The position numbers were made by a program, and so were the translations under genes. DNA of 14,717 bases, taken from JAEUOS01 sp046160545 (GTDB taxonomy: Bacteria; Pseudomonadota; Gammaproteobacteria; Burkholderiales; JAEUOS01). Positions 1 through 6,788 of the stretch are shown in pieces (position 1 is the stretch's first letter; each line of letters starts with the position of its first letter). A model generated the notes under the pieces. The model was not told the origin of the DNA and did not search any database. It saw nothing but the letters and a program-made list of their open reading frames with translations. The DNA lies in contig JBJXGS010000051.1 in the NCBI GenBank assembly GCA_046160545.1, positions 1-14,717 of the forward strand, read 5' to 3'.

Positions 1-470
1 CGCTTAACATCCCAGGTGCGGCACAGGAGGATCAGCTCCATGGCCAGTTTGTGCGGAATGCGCGCAGCCAGGCCGGAGATGAGCCCGCCGGTGAACCCCA
101 GCTTGGCTTCGGGGTAGGAGAACTTCGCGTTCTCGGCAGCCACCATGAGATCGCACATCATGGTCGCGACCAGTGCGCCGCCGACACACCAGCCGCCCAC
201 GGCAGCGATGACCGGTTTCTCGGTGGTGATTCCCACCGTGGGTATGCAGCGCCACAGTTCCGGCAGGTTGGTCACGTCCGCCCCGCCGGAGAATGCCTCG
301 TCACCGACCCCGGTGTAGATCGCGACTTTTTGCTCGGAAGCGTCGAACTGCGCGAACGCCTGCTGCAATTCGACGGCGGTCTGCGCGCAGATCGCGTTGC
401 GCCGCTCAGGGCGGTTGATCGCGATCACGGTCGTGCCGTCGGCGTGGTTCTTGACTACGACTTTTTCCAT
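1..470 (-). CDS. Crotonase-family (enoyl-CoA hydratase/isomerase-like) protein, 3' end cut by window edge
   Basis: About 156 N-terminal residues are present; the C-terminal part lies beyond position 1. The family acts on acyl-CoA thioesters in the cytoplasm (hydration, isomerisation, dehydration and others). Visible motifs are the N-terminal NRPERRNA (residues 19-26), the oxyanion-hole segment FSGGAD (60-65), the block KPVIAAVGGWCVGGA (85-99) and FSYPEAKLGF (117-126). Compared with mitochondrial enoyl-CoA hydratase, the second catalytic glutamate (Glu164) is kept as Glu121, but the Glu144 position is Val101, so ordinary hydratase activity is doubtful. ATG at 468-470 is preceded by GAGGAA at a good distance. 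It starts 20 nt after the CoA-transferase stop and is evidently the next gene of the same operon. Family is sure; reaction is unknown. Confidence 0.9.
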   Translation of the reverse strand, partial: MEKVVVKNHADGTTVIAINRPERRNAICAQTAVELQQAFAQFDASEQKVAIYTGVGDEAFSGGADVTNLPELWRCIPTVGITTEKPVIAAVGGWCVGGALVATMMCDLMVAAENAKFSYPEAKLGFTGGLISGLAARIPHKLAMELILLCRTWDVK

Positions 471-490
471 GCGATTCCTCGTGTCCGGGT

Positions 491-1705
491 TCAAACGATG
501 CGCTGTTCGCGCAACAAGGCGATCTCGCCGGCACTGTAGCCCGCTTCGGCGAGGATGGCATCGGTGTGCTCGCCCAGCGCCGGCACGGCACCCATCTGCC
601 CGTCGCCGTGTTCCAGGCGGAACGACGGCCCGATCAGCGGCACCGGGCCATGCGGTGTGGCGGCTTGGCGCACCAGGCCGCGATGCACGACCTGGCGGTG
701 TTCCAGAATCTCGTGCAGGGCGTGCACCTTCCCGCAAGGCACGTCGGCCGCGCTCAGGCGCCGCTCCCACTCGTGCGCGGTGCCGCCGGTCATCGCTGAT
801 TCGATGATCTCGCGCAGCGTATCCTGGTTGGCGGTGCGCGCCGCCCAGTCGGCGAAGCGGGGATCGTCCAGCACGTCGGGGCGGCCCAAGGCGCGCATGA
901 GCGCGACGAACGAGGGATCGGTCATGACCGCCAGCACGACGTAGCCGTCACCCGCGCGAAAGCGATCGGCAGTGGGCTTGCGGCTGATGGAGCGGTTGCC
1001 AATCTGCGTGTGCCGCACGCCCGCCACCGTGGTTTCCGCGGCCTGGCAGGAAAGCATGCCCAGCATGGTGTCCAGCATGGAGACATCGACAAACTGGCCG
1101 CGGCCGGTGTGGGTGCGCTGGAAGAGCGCGGTGGCCAGCGCGAACGCGGTCATCATCCCGGTGGCCATGTCGGCCGCTGCCAGGCCGGCGCGCATGGGGC
1201 CCTGCGCGGGATCGCCGGTCAAGGACATGAGCCCGGACATCGCCTGGATCTTGCCGTCGAAAGCAGGTTCGCCAGACTCGGGACCGCTGGCGCCAAAGCC
1301 GGACACCGAGCAATAGATGAGGCGCGGGTTTTCCACTTGCAATTGCTTCCAGCCCAGGCCGCGCCGCTCCATGACCCCGGGGCGGAAGTTTTCGCACAAC
1401 ACATCCGCCTGCGCGGCGAGGCGCCGTGCCACCTCGACCCCGGCCGGGCGCGATATGTCCAATGCGATCGAGCGCTTGCCGGCGTTGGCCGCCATCCAGC
1501 CGGGGCCCATGCCGCGCGCGTTCCAGTCCGCCGACGCACCGGAGGCACGCATGCCCTCGCCGCCCTGGGGCTCGACCTTGATGACGTCAGCGCCCTGCAT
1601 GGCCAACTGGAAGGTGCCCACCGGTCCGGCAAGATAGTGGGTGAAGTCGAGAACGCGCACCCCGGCGAAGGCACGCGCGGCGTCATTGGCAGCTGATTCA
1701 GACAA
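491..1705 (-). CDS. CaiB/BaiF-type (family III) CoA-transferase, probable TTG start
   Basis: 404 residues, the usual size of family III CoA-transferases, which move CoA from one acyl-CoA to a free carboxylic acid in the cytoplasm. Characteristic segments: GVRVLDFTHYLAGP (15-28), GADVIKVEPQGGE (38-50), CENFRPGVMERRGLGW (104-119), YCSVSGFG (131-138) and the AAADMATG segment, where Asp179 matches the catalytic aspartate of formyl-CoA transferase (Asp169). The open frame runs upstream to 1813, but that part lies inside the GST gene and has no family similarity. Homology begins at about residue 13, and the only suitable in-frame initiator is TTG at 1703-1705, which overlaps the GST stop by 8 nt, suggesting translational coupling. 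Next in-frame Met is residue 36, too late. It likely activates the acid whose CoA ester is then handled by the downstream crotonase. Confidence 0.92.
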   Translation of the reverse strand: MSESAANDAARAFAGVRVLDFTHYLAGPVGTFQLAMQGADVIKVEPQGGEGMRASGASADWNARGMGPGWMAANAGKRSIALDISRPAGVEVARRLAAQADVLCENFRPGVMERRGLGWKQLQVENPRLIYCSVSGFGASGPESGEPAFDGKIQAMSGLMSLTGDPAQGPMRAGLAAADMATGMMTAFALATALFQRTHTGRGQFVDVSMLDTMLGMLSCQAAETTVAGVRHTQIGNRSISRKPTADRFRAGDGYVVLAVMTDPSFVALMRALGRPDVLDDPRFADWAARTANQDTLREIIESAMTGGTAHEWERRLSAADVPCGKVHALHEILEHRQVVHRGLVRQAATPHGPVPLIGPSFRLEHGDGQMGAVPALGEHTDAILAEAGYSAGEIALLREQRIV

Positions 1706-2345
1706 GGGGAGCCCCAATCTTCTCCGTTGCGAAGACGCGCGCCACGGCCGGGCGCGCCAGCAGGCGTTGCAGATACGGGCCAACCTGTGCGTAGCTGCGC
1801 GCCGGCCGGGCAAACCCGCGTGTCCAGCGGCACAACACCAGCGCGTAGGGGTCCGCTACTGTGTAATGCCCGCCCAGCAGCCAGGGTCCGCCTGAGGCTG
1901 CCAGTTGTGCATCGATTTGCTCCAGCAATTCGCCGACCCGTGCCTCGGCATGGGCACGGATCTCGTCGGCCGCCGCCAGGTTGCCTGGATTGACCCAGCG
2001 TTCCGGGTAGAAGTACAGGAGCAGGGTCGCTTGCAGCGTCGCCGACATCCAGACCAGCCACTTGGTGGTCTGAGCGCGCAGGGCAGTCCCCGGCGGCGCC
2101 ATCAGCCCAGCGTCCGGGTGCGCATCGGCCAGATAGAGGCAGATCGCAGCGGTCTCGTAGAGCACCTGGTCACCGTCGATGAGCACCGGGATCAGCCCGT
2201 TGGGGTTGAGCCTCAGATAGTCCGGCGACTTGTGGGCATCATGCTCGCGGTCGACGTATTCGAGCGCGAACGGCTTGCCGATTTCCTCGAGCACGATGTG
2301 CGCGATCATGCTCGCGACACCGGGGTGATAATGCAGGACCGGCAT
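1698..2345 (-). CDS. Glutathione S-transferase family protein
   Basis: 215 residues, normal length for a cytosolic GST: a thioredoxin-like N-terminal domain (about 1-80) followed by an all-helical domain. The N-terminal segment LEEIGKPFALEYV, NPNGLIPVL with cis-Pro53, and the glutathione gamma-glutamyl-binding pair Glu64-Thr65 (VLYETAAI) are all seen. It most resembles beta-class bacterial GSTs, but the position of their active-site cysteine is Ala11, followed by Ser12. It may therefore use Ser12, or act in glutathione-dependent isomerisation, dehalogenation, ring cleavage product handling or as a binding protein. ATG at 2343-2345 is 2 nt after the hydrolase stop; its own end overlaps the CoA-transferase start. 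Fold certain, reaction unknown. Confidence 0.9.
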   Translation of the reverse strand: MPVLHYHPGVASMIAHIVLEEIGKPFALEYVDREHDAHKSPDYLRLNPNGLIPVLIDGDQVLYETAAICLYLADAHPDAGLMAPPGTALRAQTTKWLVWMSATLQATLLLYFYPERWVNPGNLAAADEIRAHAEARVGELLEQIDAQLAASGGPWLLGGHYTVADPYALVLCRWTRGFARPARSYAQVGPYLQRLLARPAVARVFATEKIGAPLV

Positions 2346-2347
2346 GG

Positions 2348-3265
2348 TCAGGCGAGGTGCTTTTTGAAATGCGCGATGGTGCGCTCCCAGGAAAGCTTGG
2401 CAGCGGCCTCCTGGAAGCGCGGCGTGGAGTTGTTGTGAAAGCCGTGCTGAGTGCCCGGGTAGATGTGCACCTGGTGTGGCACCCCGGCAGCCTTGAGCGC
2501 CGCCTCGAAGGCCGGGTAGGTGGCGTTGATGCGTTCGTCATTCTCGGCCAGTTGGACTAGCAGCGGCGCCTTGATGCGCGCCGCGCTCGCGGTGTCGGCA
2601 GCCACGCCGTAGTACGGAACGCCGGCCTGCATGTCGGCCCCCAGGCTGGCGGCGAGAAAATTGACCACTCCGCCACCGAAACAGAAACCAGTGGCGCCCA
2701 GCTTGCCCGAGGACAATTTGTGCGCCTTCAGAAAGCGCGCGCCGTTCAAGAGGTCGGTGCGCAGCTTGGCCTGGTCCAGCCCGGCCTGCAGGGTGCGGCC
2801 GTCGTCGTCGTTGCCGGGATAGCCACCGACCGGAAACAGTCCATCCGGGGCGAGCGCCAGGAAGCCGTCGACCGCGAGGCGCCGCGCCACATCCTCGATA
2901 TAGGGATTCAGTCCGCGGTTCTCGTGGATCACCAGTACCGCCGGGAACGGCCCGCTGCCCGCCGGCTGCACCAGATAGCCACGCATGTTGCCGGAGTTGC
3001 CGCCCGGCGAGGGATAGTTGACGTAAGTAGCCTTGATGCGGCTGTCGGTGAAGGAAATCGTCTGCGCCTGCGCGTAACGCGGCAGGAGAGCCTGTGCCAT
3101 CGCCAGGCCTGCGACGCCGACGAGCGCCGCCGAGCGGGCCAGGAAGGTGCGGCGGTCGATGCCGCCATGGCAATACTCGTCGTAAAGGTCATAGACGCGC
3201 TGGTCGATTTCCTGTTGCGTGATCGGCCGCAGCACCGGGCGCTCGAGATCAGGGGTGTCGATCAT
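2348..3265 (-). CDS. YghX-like dienelactone hydrolase family protein with Tat-type leader
   Basis: 305 residues. An alpha/beta-hydrolase of the dienelactone hydrolase family, closest by eye to the YghX type: HENRGLNPYIEDVARR (114-129), LALAPDGL, GGYPGNDD and IYPGTQHGFHNNSTPR (268-283) match that group. Likely triad is Cys195 in GFCFGG, Asp243 in ENDERI and His274 in QHGF; Glu115 corresponds to the glutamate that activates the cysteine in classic dienelactone hydrolase. A 37-residue N-region precedes the twin arginines 38-39 (DRRTFLA) and a hydrophobic stretch ending at about AQA (66-68), indicating Tat export to the periplasm. ATG 3265 has AGGAAC upstream. It is the first gene of the leftward operon and is divergent from the Bug receptor. 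Substrate is not predictable. Confidence 0.92.
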   Translation of the reverse strand: MIDTPDLERPVLRPITQQEIDQRVYDLYDEYCHGGIDRRTFLARSAALVGVAGLAMAQALLPRYAQAQTISFTDSRIKATYVNYPSPGGNSGNMRGYLVQPAGSGPFPAVLVIHENRGLNPYIEDVARRLAVDGFLALAPDGLFPVGGYPGNDDDGRTLQAGLDQAKLRTDLLNGARFLKAHKLSSGKLGATGFCFGGGVVNFLAASLGADMQAGVPYYGVAADTASAARIKAPLLVQLAENDERINATYPAFEAALKAAGVPHQVHIYPGTQHGFHNNSTPRFQEAAAKLSWERTIAHFKKHLA

Positions 3266-3400
3266 GTTCCTGGTTCCTAAAATTAAGGGTTGACGCCTAT
3301 AGTTGGCCGGCGCGCTGCCGCATTATGCTGCCGGACGCAGTGGTGGGCTTGGCTGACACTGGCAGCATCACGACAAAACGATATCCAAAAGGAGACAAGC
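3266..3400. promoter_or_regulatory. Divergent intergenic region between hydrolase operon and Bug receptor
   Basis: 135 nt that must hold promoters for both transcription units. The heptamer GCTGCCG occurs twice in direct orientation (3314-3320 and 3327-3333, 13-nt period), and its hexamer core recurs inverted as GGCAGC (3361-3366). This could be an operator or an mRNA stem. TTGACG at 3290-3295 looks like a -35 box, but no -10 at correct spacing follows, so I assign no promoter. The plus-strand ribosome site (AAGGAGA, ending at about 3395) lies before the ATG at 3401. Confidence 0.4.
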
Positions 3401-4402
3401 ATGCCGCAAATCGACGACGCTCGCCGCCGCCTGCTCGGCGCCGCATCCATCTGCGCTCTGGGACCACTGGCCTTGCCGTCAACGGCGCAGGCCCAGGCAC
3501 CAGCCTGGCCGGTCAAACCGGTACGCGTGACGGTCGGCTTTCCGGCCGGCGGACTGACCGACGCGCTGGCCCGCGCCTACTGTGACCAGCTTTCGCAGCG
3601 CCTGGGCCAGCCGTTTACGGTCGAGAACAAGGCCGGCGCAAGCGGCATGATCGCCGCTGCCGAGCTGGCACGCGCCGCACCTGACGGCTACACCTTCATG
3701 TTCACGATTTCGACCACGATCAACCAGAACCGGGTGCTGTACAAGAAGATGGCCTACGACCCGGACCGCGACTTCGCCTACGTGTCCGGTTTCGACGCCG
3801 GCCACCTGCCGCTGGCTGTCAACAGCGCTTCGCCGATCCGTACCGTACGCGAGTTCGTCGACCTTGCACGCCGCGAGCGCGTCACGATGGGCAATTATTC
3901 GGCGGGCTCGTATCCGCACATGGTCGCGCAGCAGCTCAACAAGAACCATGGCGGCAAGGTCGAAGCGGTGCCGTACAAGGGCGAGGCGCCGATGTGGGTG
4001 GACCTGGCGTCGGGACAGATCACCGCTGCCATCGGCAGCATCTCGGCGCTCCTGCCGCACCTGCAGGCAGGCAAGATCCGTGTCATCGCCGTGCCGACCC
4101 TGACCCGCTCGCCCCGCCTGCCGGACGTGCCGACCTTCGAGGAACAGGGCCTGAAGGACGACATCTTCAAGATTCAGGGCTGGATCGGCATGTTTGCGCC
4201 GGCCAAGACCCCGCGCGAGATCATCCAGCGCATCTCGCAACTGAATCAGGAAGCGGCGAGCGTGGAGCGCATCCGCCAGATCAACACCAACTTCGGGCTG
4301 CGCGACAAGCCATGGACGGCCGATGAGTTCGAGCGCCTTAACCGCGAGATCGGGCCGATCTGGAACAACATGGCGCGCGAGCTGGGCATCTCTCTGGACT
4401 GA
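3401..4402 (+). CDS. Bug/TctC-type periplasmic solute-binding receptor (first)
   Basis: 333 residues, family-typical. Bug receptors bind small organic acids or related solutes in the periplasm and deliver them to TctA/TctB-type permeases. Seen here: WPVKPVRVTVGFPAGGLTD (signature strand-loop with Asp), GQPFTVENKAGASG, APDGYTF, VPYKGEAPMWVDLASGQ and LPDVPTFEEQGL. The N-terminus has RRRLL at residues 9-13, then a hydrophobic stretch to AQAQA, compatible with a Tat-type signal, although Sec export is not excluded. The frame is open from 3290, but ATG 3401 is chosen because AAGGAGA sits at ideal spacing and the signal peptide starts there. No TctA or TctB gene is in the window. Its divergence from the CoA-transferase operon suggests it captures that operon's substrate (inference). 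Confidence 0.93.
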   Translation: MPQIDDARRRLLGAASICALGPLALPSTAQAQAPAWPVKPVRVTVGFPAGGLTDALARAYCDQLSQRLGQPFTVENKAGASGMIAAAELARAAPDGYTFMFTISTTINQNRVLYKKMAYDPDRDFAYVSGFDAGHLPLAVNSASPIRTVREFVDLARRERVTMGNYSAGSYPHMVAQQLNKNHGGKVEAVPYKGEAPMWVDLASGQITAAIGSISALLPHLQAGKIRVIAVPTLTRSPRLPDVPTFEEQGLKDDIFKIQGWIGMFAPAKTPREIIQRISQLNQEAASVERIRQINTNFGLRDKPWTADEFERLNREIGPIWNNMARELGISLD

Positions 4403-4510
4403 CCGGGGAGGTGTAACGACGTGTAAGGCGCGTCCACCGCAGGCGCGGTGCGGGCGTTTTGGGTGGTGTCGGCCTGCAACTGGGCTGCCCACTCAACCAA
4501 AGGAATCGCC
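4403..4510. other. Short intergenic region before the EF-hand gene
   Basis: 108 nt. It contains a small 6-bp inverted repeat (CACCGC 4435-4440, GCGGTG 4445-4450) with a short T-run some bases beyond, too weak to call a terminator. AAAGGAATCGCC directly precedes the EF-hand ATG and serves as its ribosome site. No convincing promoter seen. Confidence 0.35.
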
Positions 4511-4894
4511 ATGCACACTCTCAAGCACACCTTTGTTGTCGGCCTGGTCGCACTGGTGCCGGCATTCGCCCTGGCCCAGGCTCCGGGCTCCGTTCCGGGC
4601 GGCACCTCCGCGTCAACCCAGAATCGCGAAGCCGGCCGTGCCGATCGCCAGGCCCGCAAGGCGGAGCGCCAGGCACGTTTCAAGGCAGCCGACACCAACG
4701 GCGACGGCGCGTTGAGCCGTGCCGAAGTAGATGCCGCCGGACTCAAGGGCCTCGCCAGACGCTTCGATACGATCGATGGCAACAAGGACGGCCGCGTCAC
4801 CCGCGAGGAGATGCGCACGGCACGCCAGGCTCGGAAAGGCAAGCGGGGACAGCGCGGCGCCGACGTCGGAGCCGGAGCCCCGTCGATCAGGTAG
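4511..4894 (+). CDS. Small exported protein with two EF-hands
   Basis: 127 residues. A Sec signal peptide (about 1-22, cleavage after ALA) precedes a low-complexity Arg/Ala/Gln-rich linker (39-56) and two canonical calcium-binding loops: D61-T-N63-G-D65-G-A67 ending E72, and D89-G-N91-K-D93-G-R95 ending E100. All loop positions that chelate calcium are filled with standard residues, so both should bind. The C-terminal tail is basic. Such small periplasmic EF-hand proteins are common in proteobacteria, but their roles are largely unknown; calcium buffering or sensing is possible. ATG 4511 follows AAGGAA. It lies downstream of the Bug gene on the same strand and converges on the cyclase gene. 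Cotranscription with the receptor is possible but not shown. Confidence 0.85.
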   Translation: MHTLKHTFVVGLVALVPAFALAQAPGSVPGGTSASTQNREAGRADRQARKAERQARFKAADTNGDGALSRAEVDAAGLKGLARRFDTIDGNKDGRVTREEMRTARQARKGKRGQRGADVGAGAPSIR

Positions 4895-4906
4895 AAGACC
4901 GCAAAG

Positions 4907-4935
4907 CGCCGATCGCTAGACGGTGGCGATCGGCG
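4907..4935. terminator. Perfect inverted repeat at a convergent gene junction, possible terminator
   Basis: Arms CGCCGATCGC (4907-4916) and GCGATCGGCG (4926-4935) pair perfectly over 10 bp with a 9-nt loop. The cyclase stop codon (4916-4918) lies in the hairpin, and the EF-hand stop is 12 nt to the left. The position between convergent genes fits a bidirectional terminator or transcript-end stabiliser. There is no T-run on either side, so classical intrinsic termination would be inefficient. Confidence 0.5.
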
Positions 4936-5974
4936 TGGCCGGAGATCCCACCGCGCCCGGCAGGCGCAGGGGCGGCGCGGTCAGGAAGCAGCGGCTGCGG
5001 TCGTTTTCGCGCAGCCAGTCGGCCAGGTCCTTCAGCCACCAGATCTCGCCAAGTGGAATGCCCAGCTTGAACAGGCAGTGCTGGTGCAGCGGCAGCATCG
5101 GGCCGCGCCCGCCGCCTTCGCGCGCCGGCAGCGCCTCGACCGCATAGTTGTCAGAAATGAGCGCAACCACGCCGGAATCGGCGATCCATTGCAGCAGCTT
5201 GTCGTCGGACCCATCCAGTCCCGCGCAGGCATGGTCGAGCACGGCCATGTCCGGCACCTTGTTCATGGCGAGCATCAGATCGGTCCAGCCGGTGTAGAGG
5301 AGCAGCATGTCGCCCTCCTCCACACCGGTTTTTTGCGCCTCCAGCACTCGCATGAGCTGTTCGTAGCCGACCGCGGCGCGCGCGTCCCCGCACTCCGCGC
5401 GCAGATTGGCGAGCACCGCGCGACCCTGCACGCCCTGCACGGCGAAATTCTCTATGCCCAGTTCGCGCGCGCCGCCGTGTGCGCCGCAGTCGTGCTCCAG
5501 CCCGCCGGCCTCCAGCGCGTCGTAGCGCATGGGGCCGCAGATGTCGGTATCGCCGCGATAGCCGTTGTAGTAGACCTTTTTCAGGGTCCCATCACCGTCG
5601 GGATCGAACCACGCGCCGACATGGGCGAACGAATCCCACTGGGTCGAGTATTGCAGGCACATCGTGACCGCGTCGTCACAGACGATGTCGCTGTTGCGCC
5701 GGTCGATGCGCTCGAAGGGAAAGTTGAATATCGGTTTGCCGTCGCGCAGCGTCGGGCGCAATTGCGGCGGCACGCGGCGCGGGTTGACCGCGTTGCCCCC
5801 GGGATAGTCGAGCGGCATCGACAGGCAAAAGGTCTTGCCGGTGCGGATTTCAGCCGCGGCGCGGCGCACCCGCTCCGGCGTCAGCAGGTTGAGGCGCCCG
5901 AGCTGATCGTCGGGGCCGAAATCGCCCCAGTTCGATCCCTCGGGACGGCGCTTCCAGCGCGGACTCTTCTGCAT
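4916..5974 (-). CDS. Cyclase-family (kynurenine formamidase/isatin hydrolase fold) metal-dependent hydrolase
   Basis: 352 residues. The family hydrolyses amide, lactam or lactone-type bonds using metal ions held by an HxGTHxDxxxH-like motif. Here the equivalent is T111-Q-W-D114-S-F-A-H118, the variant found in the longer cyclase-family members; Asp114 and His118 are kept. Other family features: GDMLLLYTGW (221-230), PLHQHCLFKLGIPLGEIWWL (295-314) and a C-terminal FLTAPPLRLPG motif. No signal peptide, so cytoplasmic. The frame extends to 6016, but ATG 5974 is preferred: it is preceded by TGAGGTCAGG, lies 7 nt after the SDR stop, and the residues upstream lie inside the SDR gene. Last gene of the EamA-Bug-SDR-cyclase operon. 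Substrate unknown. Confidence 0.9.
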   Translation of the reverse strand: MQKSPRWKRRPEGSNWGDFGPDDQLGRLNLLTPERVRRAAAEIRTGKTFCLSMPLDYPGGNAVNPRRVPPQLRPTLRDGKPIFNFPFERIDRRNSDIVCDDAVTMCLQYSTQWDSFAHVGAWFDPDGDGTLKKVYYNGYRGDTDICGPMRYDALEAGGLEHDCGAHGGARELGIENFAVQGVQGRAVLANLRAECGDARAAVGYEQLMRVLEAQKTGVEEGDMLLLYTGWTDLMLAMNKVPDMAVLDHACAGLDGSDDKLLQWIADSGVVALISDNYAVEALPAREGGGRGPMLPLHQHCLFKLGIPLGEIWWLKDLADWLRENDRSRCFLTAPPLRLPGAVGSPATPIATV

Positions 5975-5981
5975 CCTGACC

Positions 5982-6785
5982 TCACATGGCCTTGCGCGCC
6001 AGCGCACCGCCCACACGGCGCAGCAGCCACTTGGGAGTCGCGCGCGAGGCCAGCGTCCCGGCGCGGTTGAGAAGTCCCGGCACGCAGATGGCCGTGCCTT
6101 TCATGCACGCTGCAAAACCTTCCTCGGCAACGTCTTCGACGCGCCCGATGACAAAAGCCGGCATGCGCTTCAACTTGTCGTTGGCGCCGGCAGCCTTGGC
6201 GAACATGTCGGTCGCGGTGATGCCCGGGCACAGTGCGGTCACGGTCACGCCGCTTGGGCGCAGTTCCTCGGCCAGGGACTCGGACAGGGACAGCACGTAG
6301 GCCTTGGTCGCGGCGTATGCGGCCAGCGCCGGAATGGGCTGGAATGCCGCGATCGAGGCGACATTGAGCACGCGCCCGCGCCCGCGCTCGACCATGGGCG
6401 CAACGAAGGTCGAAAGCATCGCGGTGAGCCCGGATATGTTCAGGTCGATCAACTTCTGGTGGCGCTCAGGGGTGATCGCGGTAAACGCTCCCTGCTCCAT
6501 CACGCCGGCGTTGTTGACCAACACGTCGACGTTGCGTCGGGCGCGCTTGAGCCTGGCTGCCAGATGCGAGGCTGCGCCTGGCACGGCCAGGTCGGCAGGT
6601 TCGACGCGCGCTCGCACTCCGTACGATTTGACCATGCGCGCCGCGAGTTCCTTCAACTTGTCGGTGCTGCGCGCCACGAGCACCAGATCATGGCCACCAC
6701 GCGCAAAGCACTCGGCGAGCGCCGCACCGATGCCTGCGGACGCGCCTGTAATGAGCGCGGTCGGTCGCGGCGTGACGTCTGGCAC
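5982..6785 (-). CDS. Short-chain dehydrogenase/reductase (SDR), GTG start
   Basis: 267 residues, classical SDR. The cofactor motif TGASAGIG (13-20), NNAG (91-94), Asn116, and the catalytic set Ser144, Tyr157 and Lys161 (YAATK) are all intact, so an active NAD(P)-dependent alcohol/ketone oxidoreductase is expected. Arg39-Ser40 after the second strand (LVLVARS) suggests NADPH preference, though this is inference. The C-terminus carries a basic region (about 240-267, WLLRR, ARKAM) seen in SDRs related to fatty-acyl or membrane-associated substrates. It starts with GTG (6783-6785) 3 nt after the Bug receptor stop, consistent with translational coupling in the operon. Substrate unknown; it may work next to the cyclase on the same pathway. 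Confidence 0.92.
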   Translation of the reverse strand: MPDVTPRPTALITGASAGIGAALAECFARGGHDLVLVARSTDKLKELAARMVKSYGVRARVEPADLAVPGAASHLAARLKRARRNVDVLVNNAGVMEQGAFTAITPERHQKLIDLNISGLTAMLSTFVAPMVERGRGRVLNVASIAAFQPIPALAAYAATKAYVLSLSESLAEELRPSGVTVTALCPGITATDMFAKAAGANDKLKRMPAFVIGRVEDVAEEGFAACMKGTAICVPGLLNRAGTLASRATPKWLLRRVGGALARKAM

Positions 6786-6788
6786 GAC

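Noticed and set aside
3290..3329. TTGACG with TATGCT as a sigma-70 promoter for the first Bug gene
   Set aside because: Spacing between the boxes is about 28 nt, far beyond the normal 16-18.
3479..4492. 337-residue minus-strand ORF
   Set aside because: Shadow frame of the first Bug receptor in GC-rich DNA; no domain character, rich in Arg/His/Gly, no ribosome site.
5078..6070. 330-residue plus-strand ORF
   Set aside because: Antisense shadow of the cyclase gene, with no recognisable motif.
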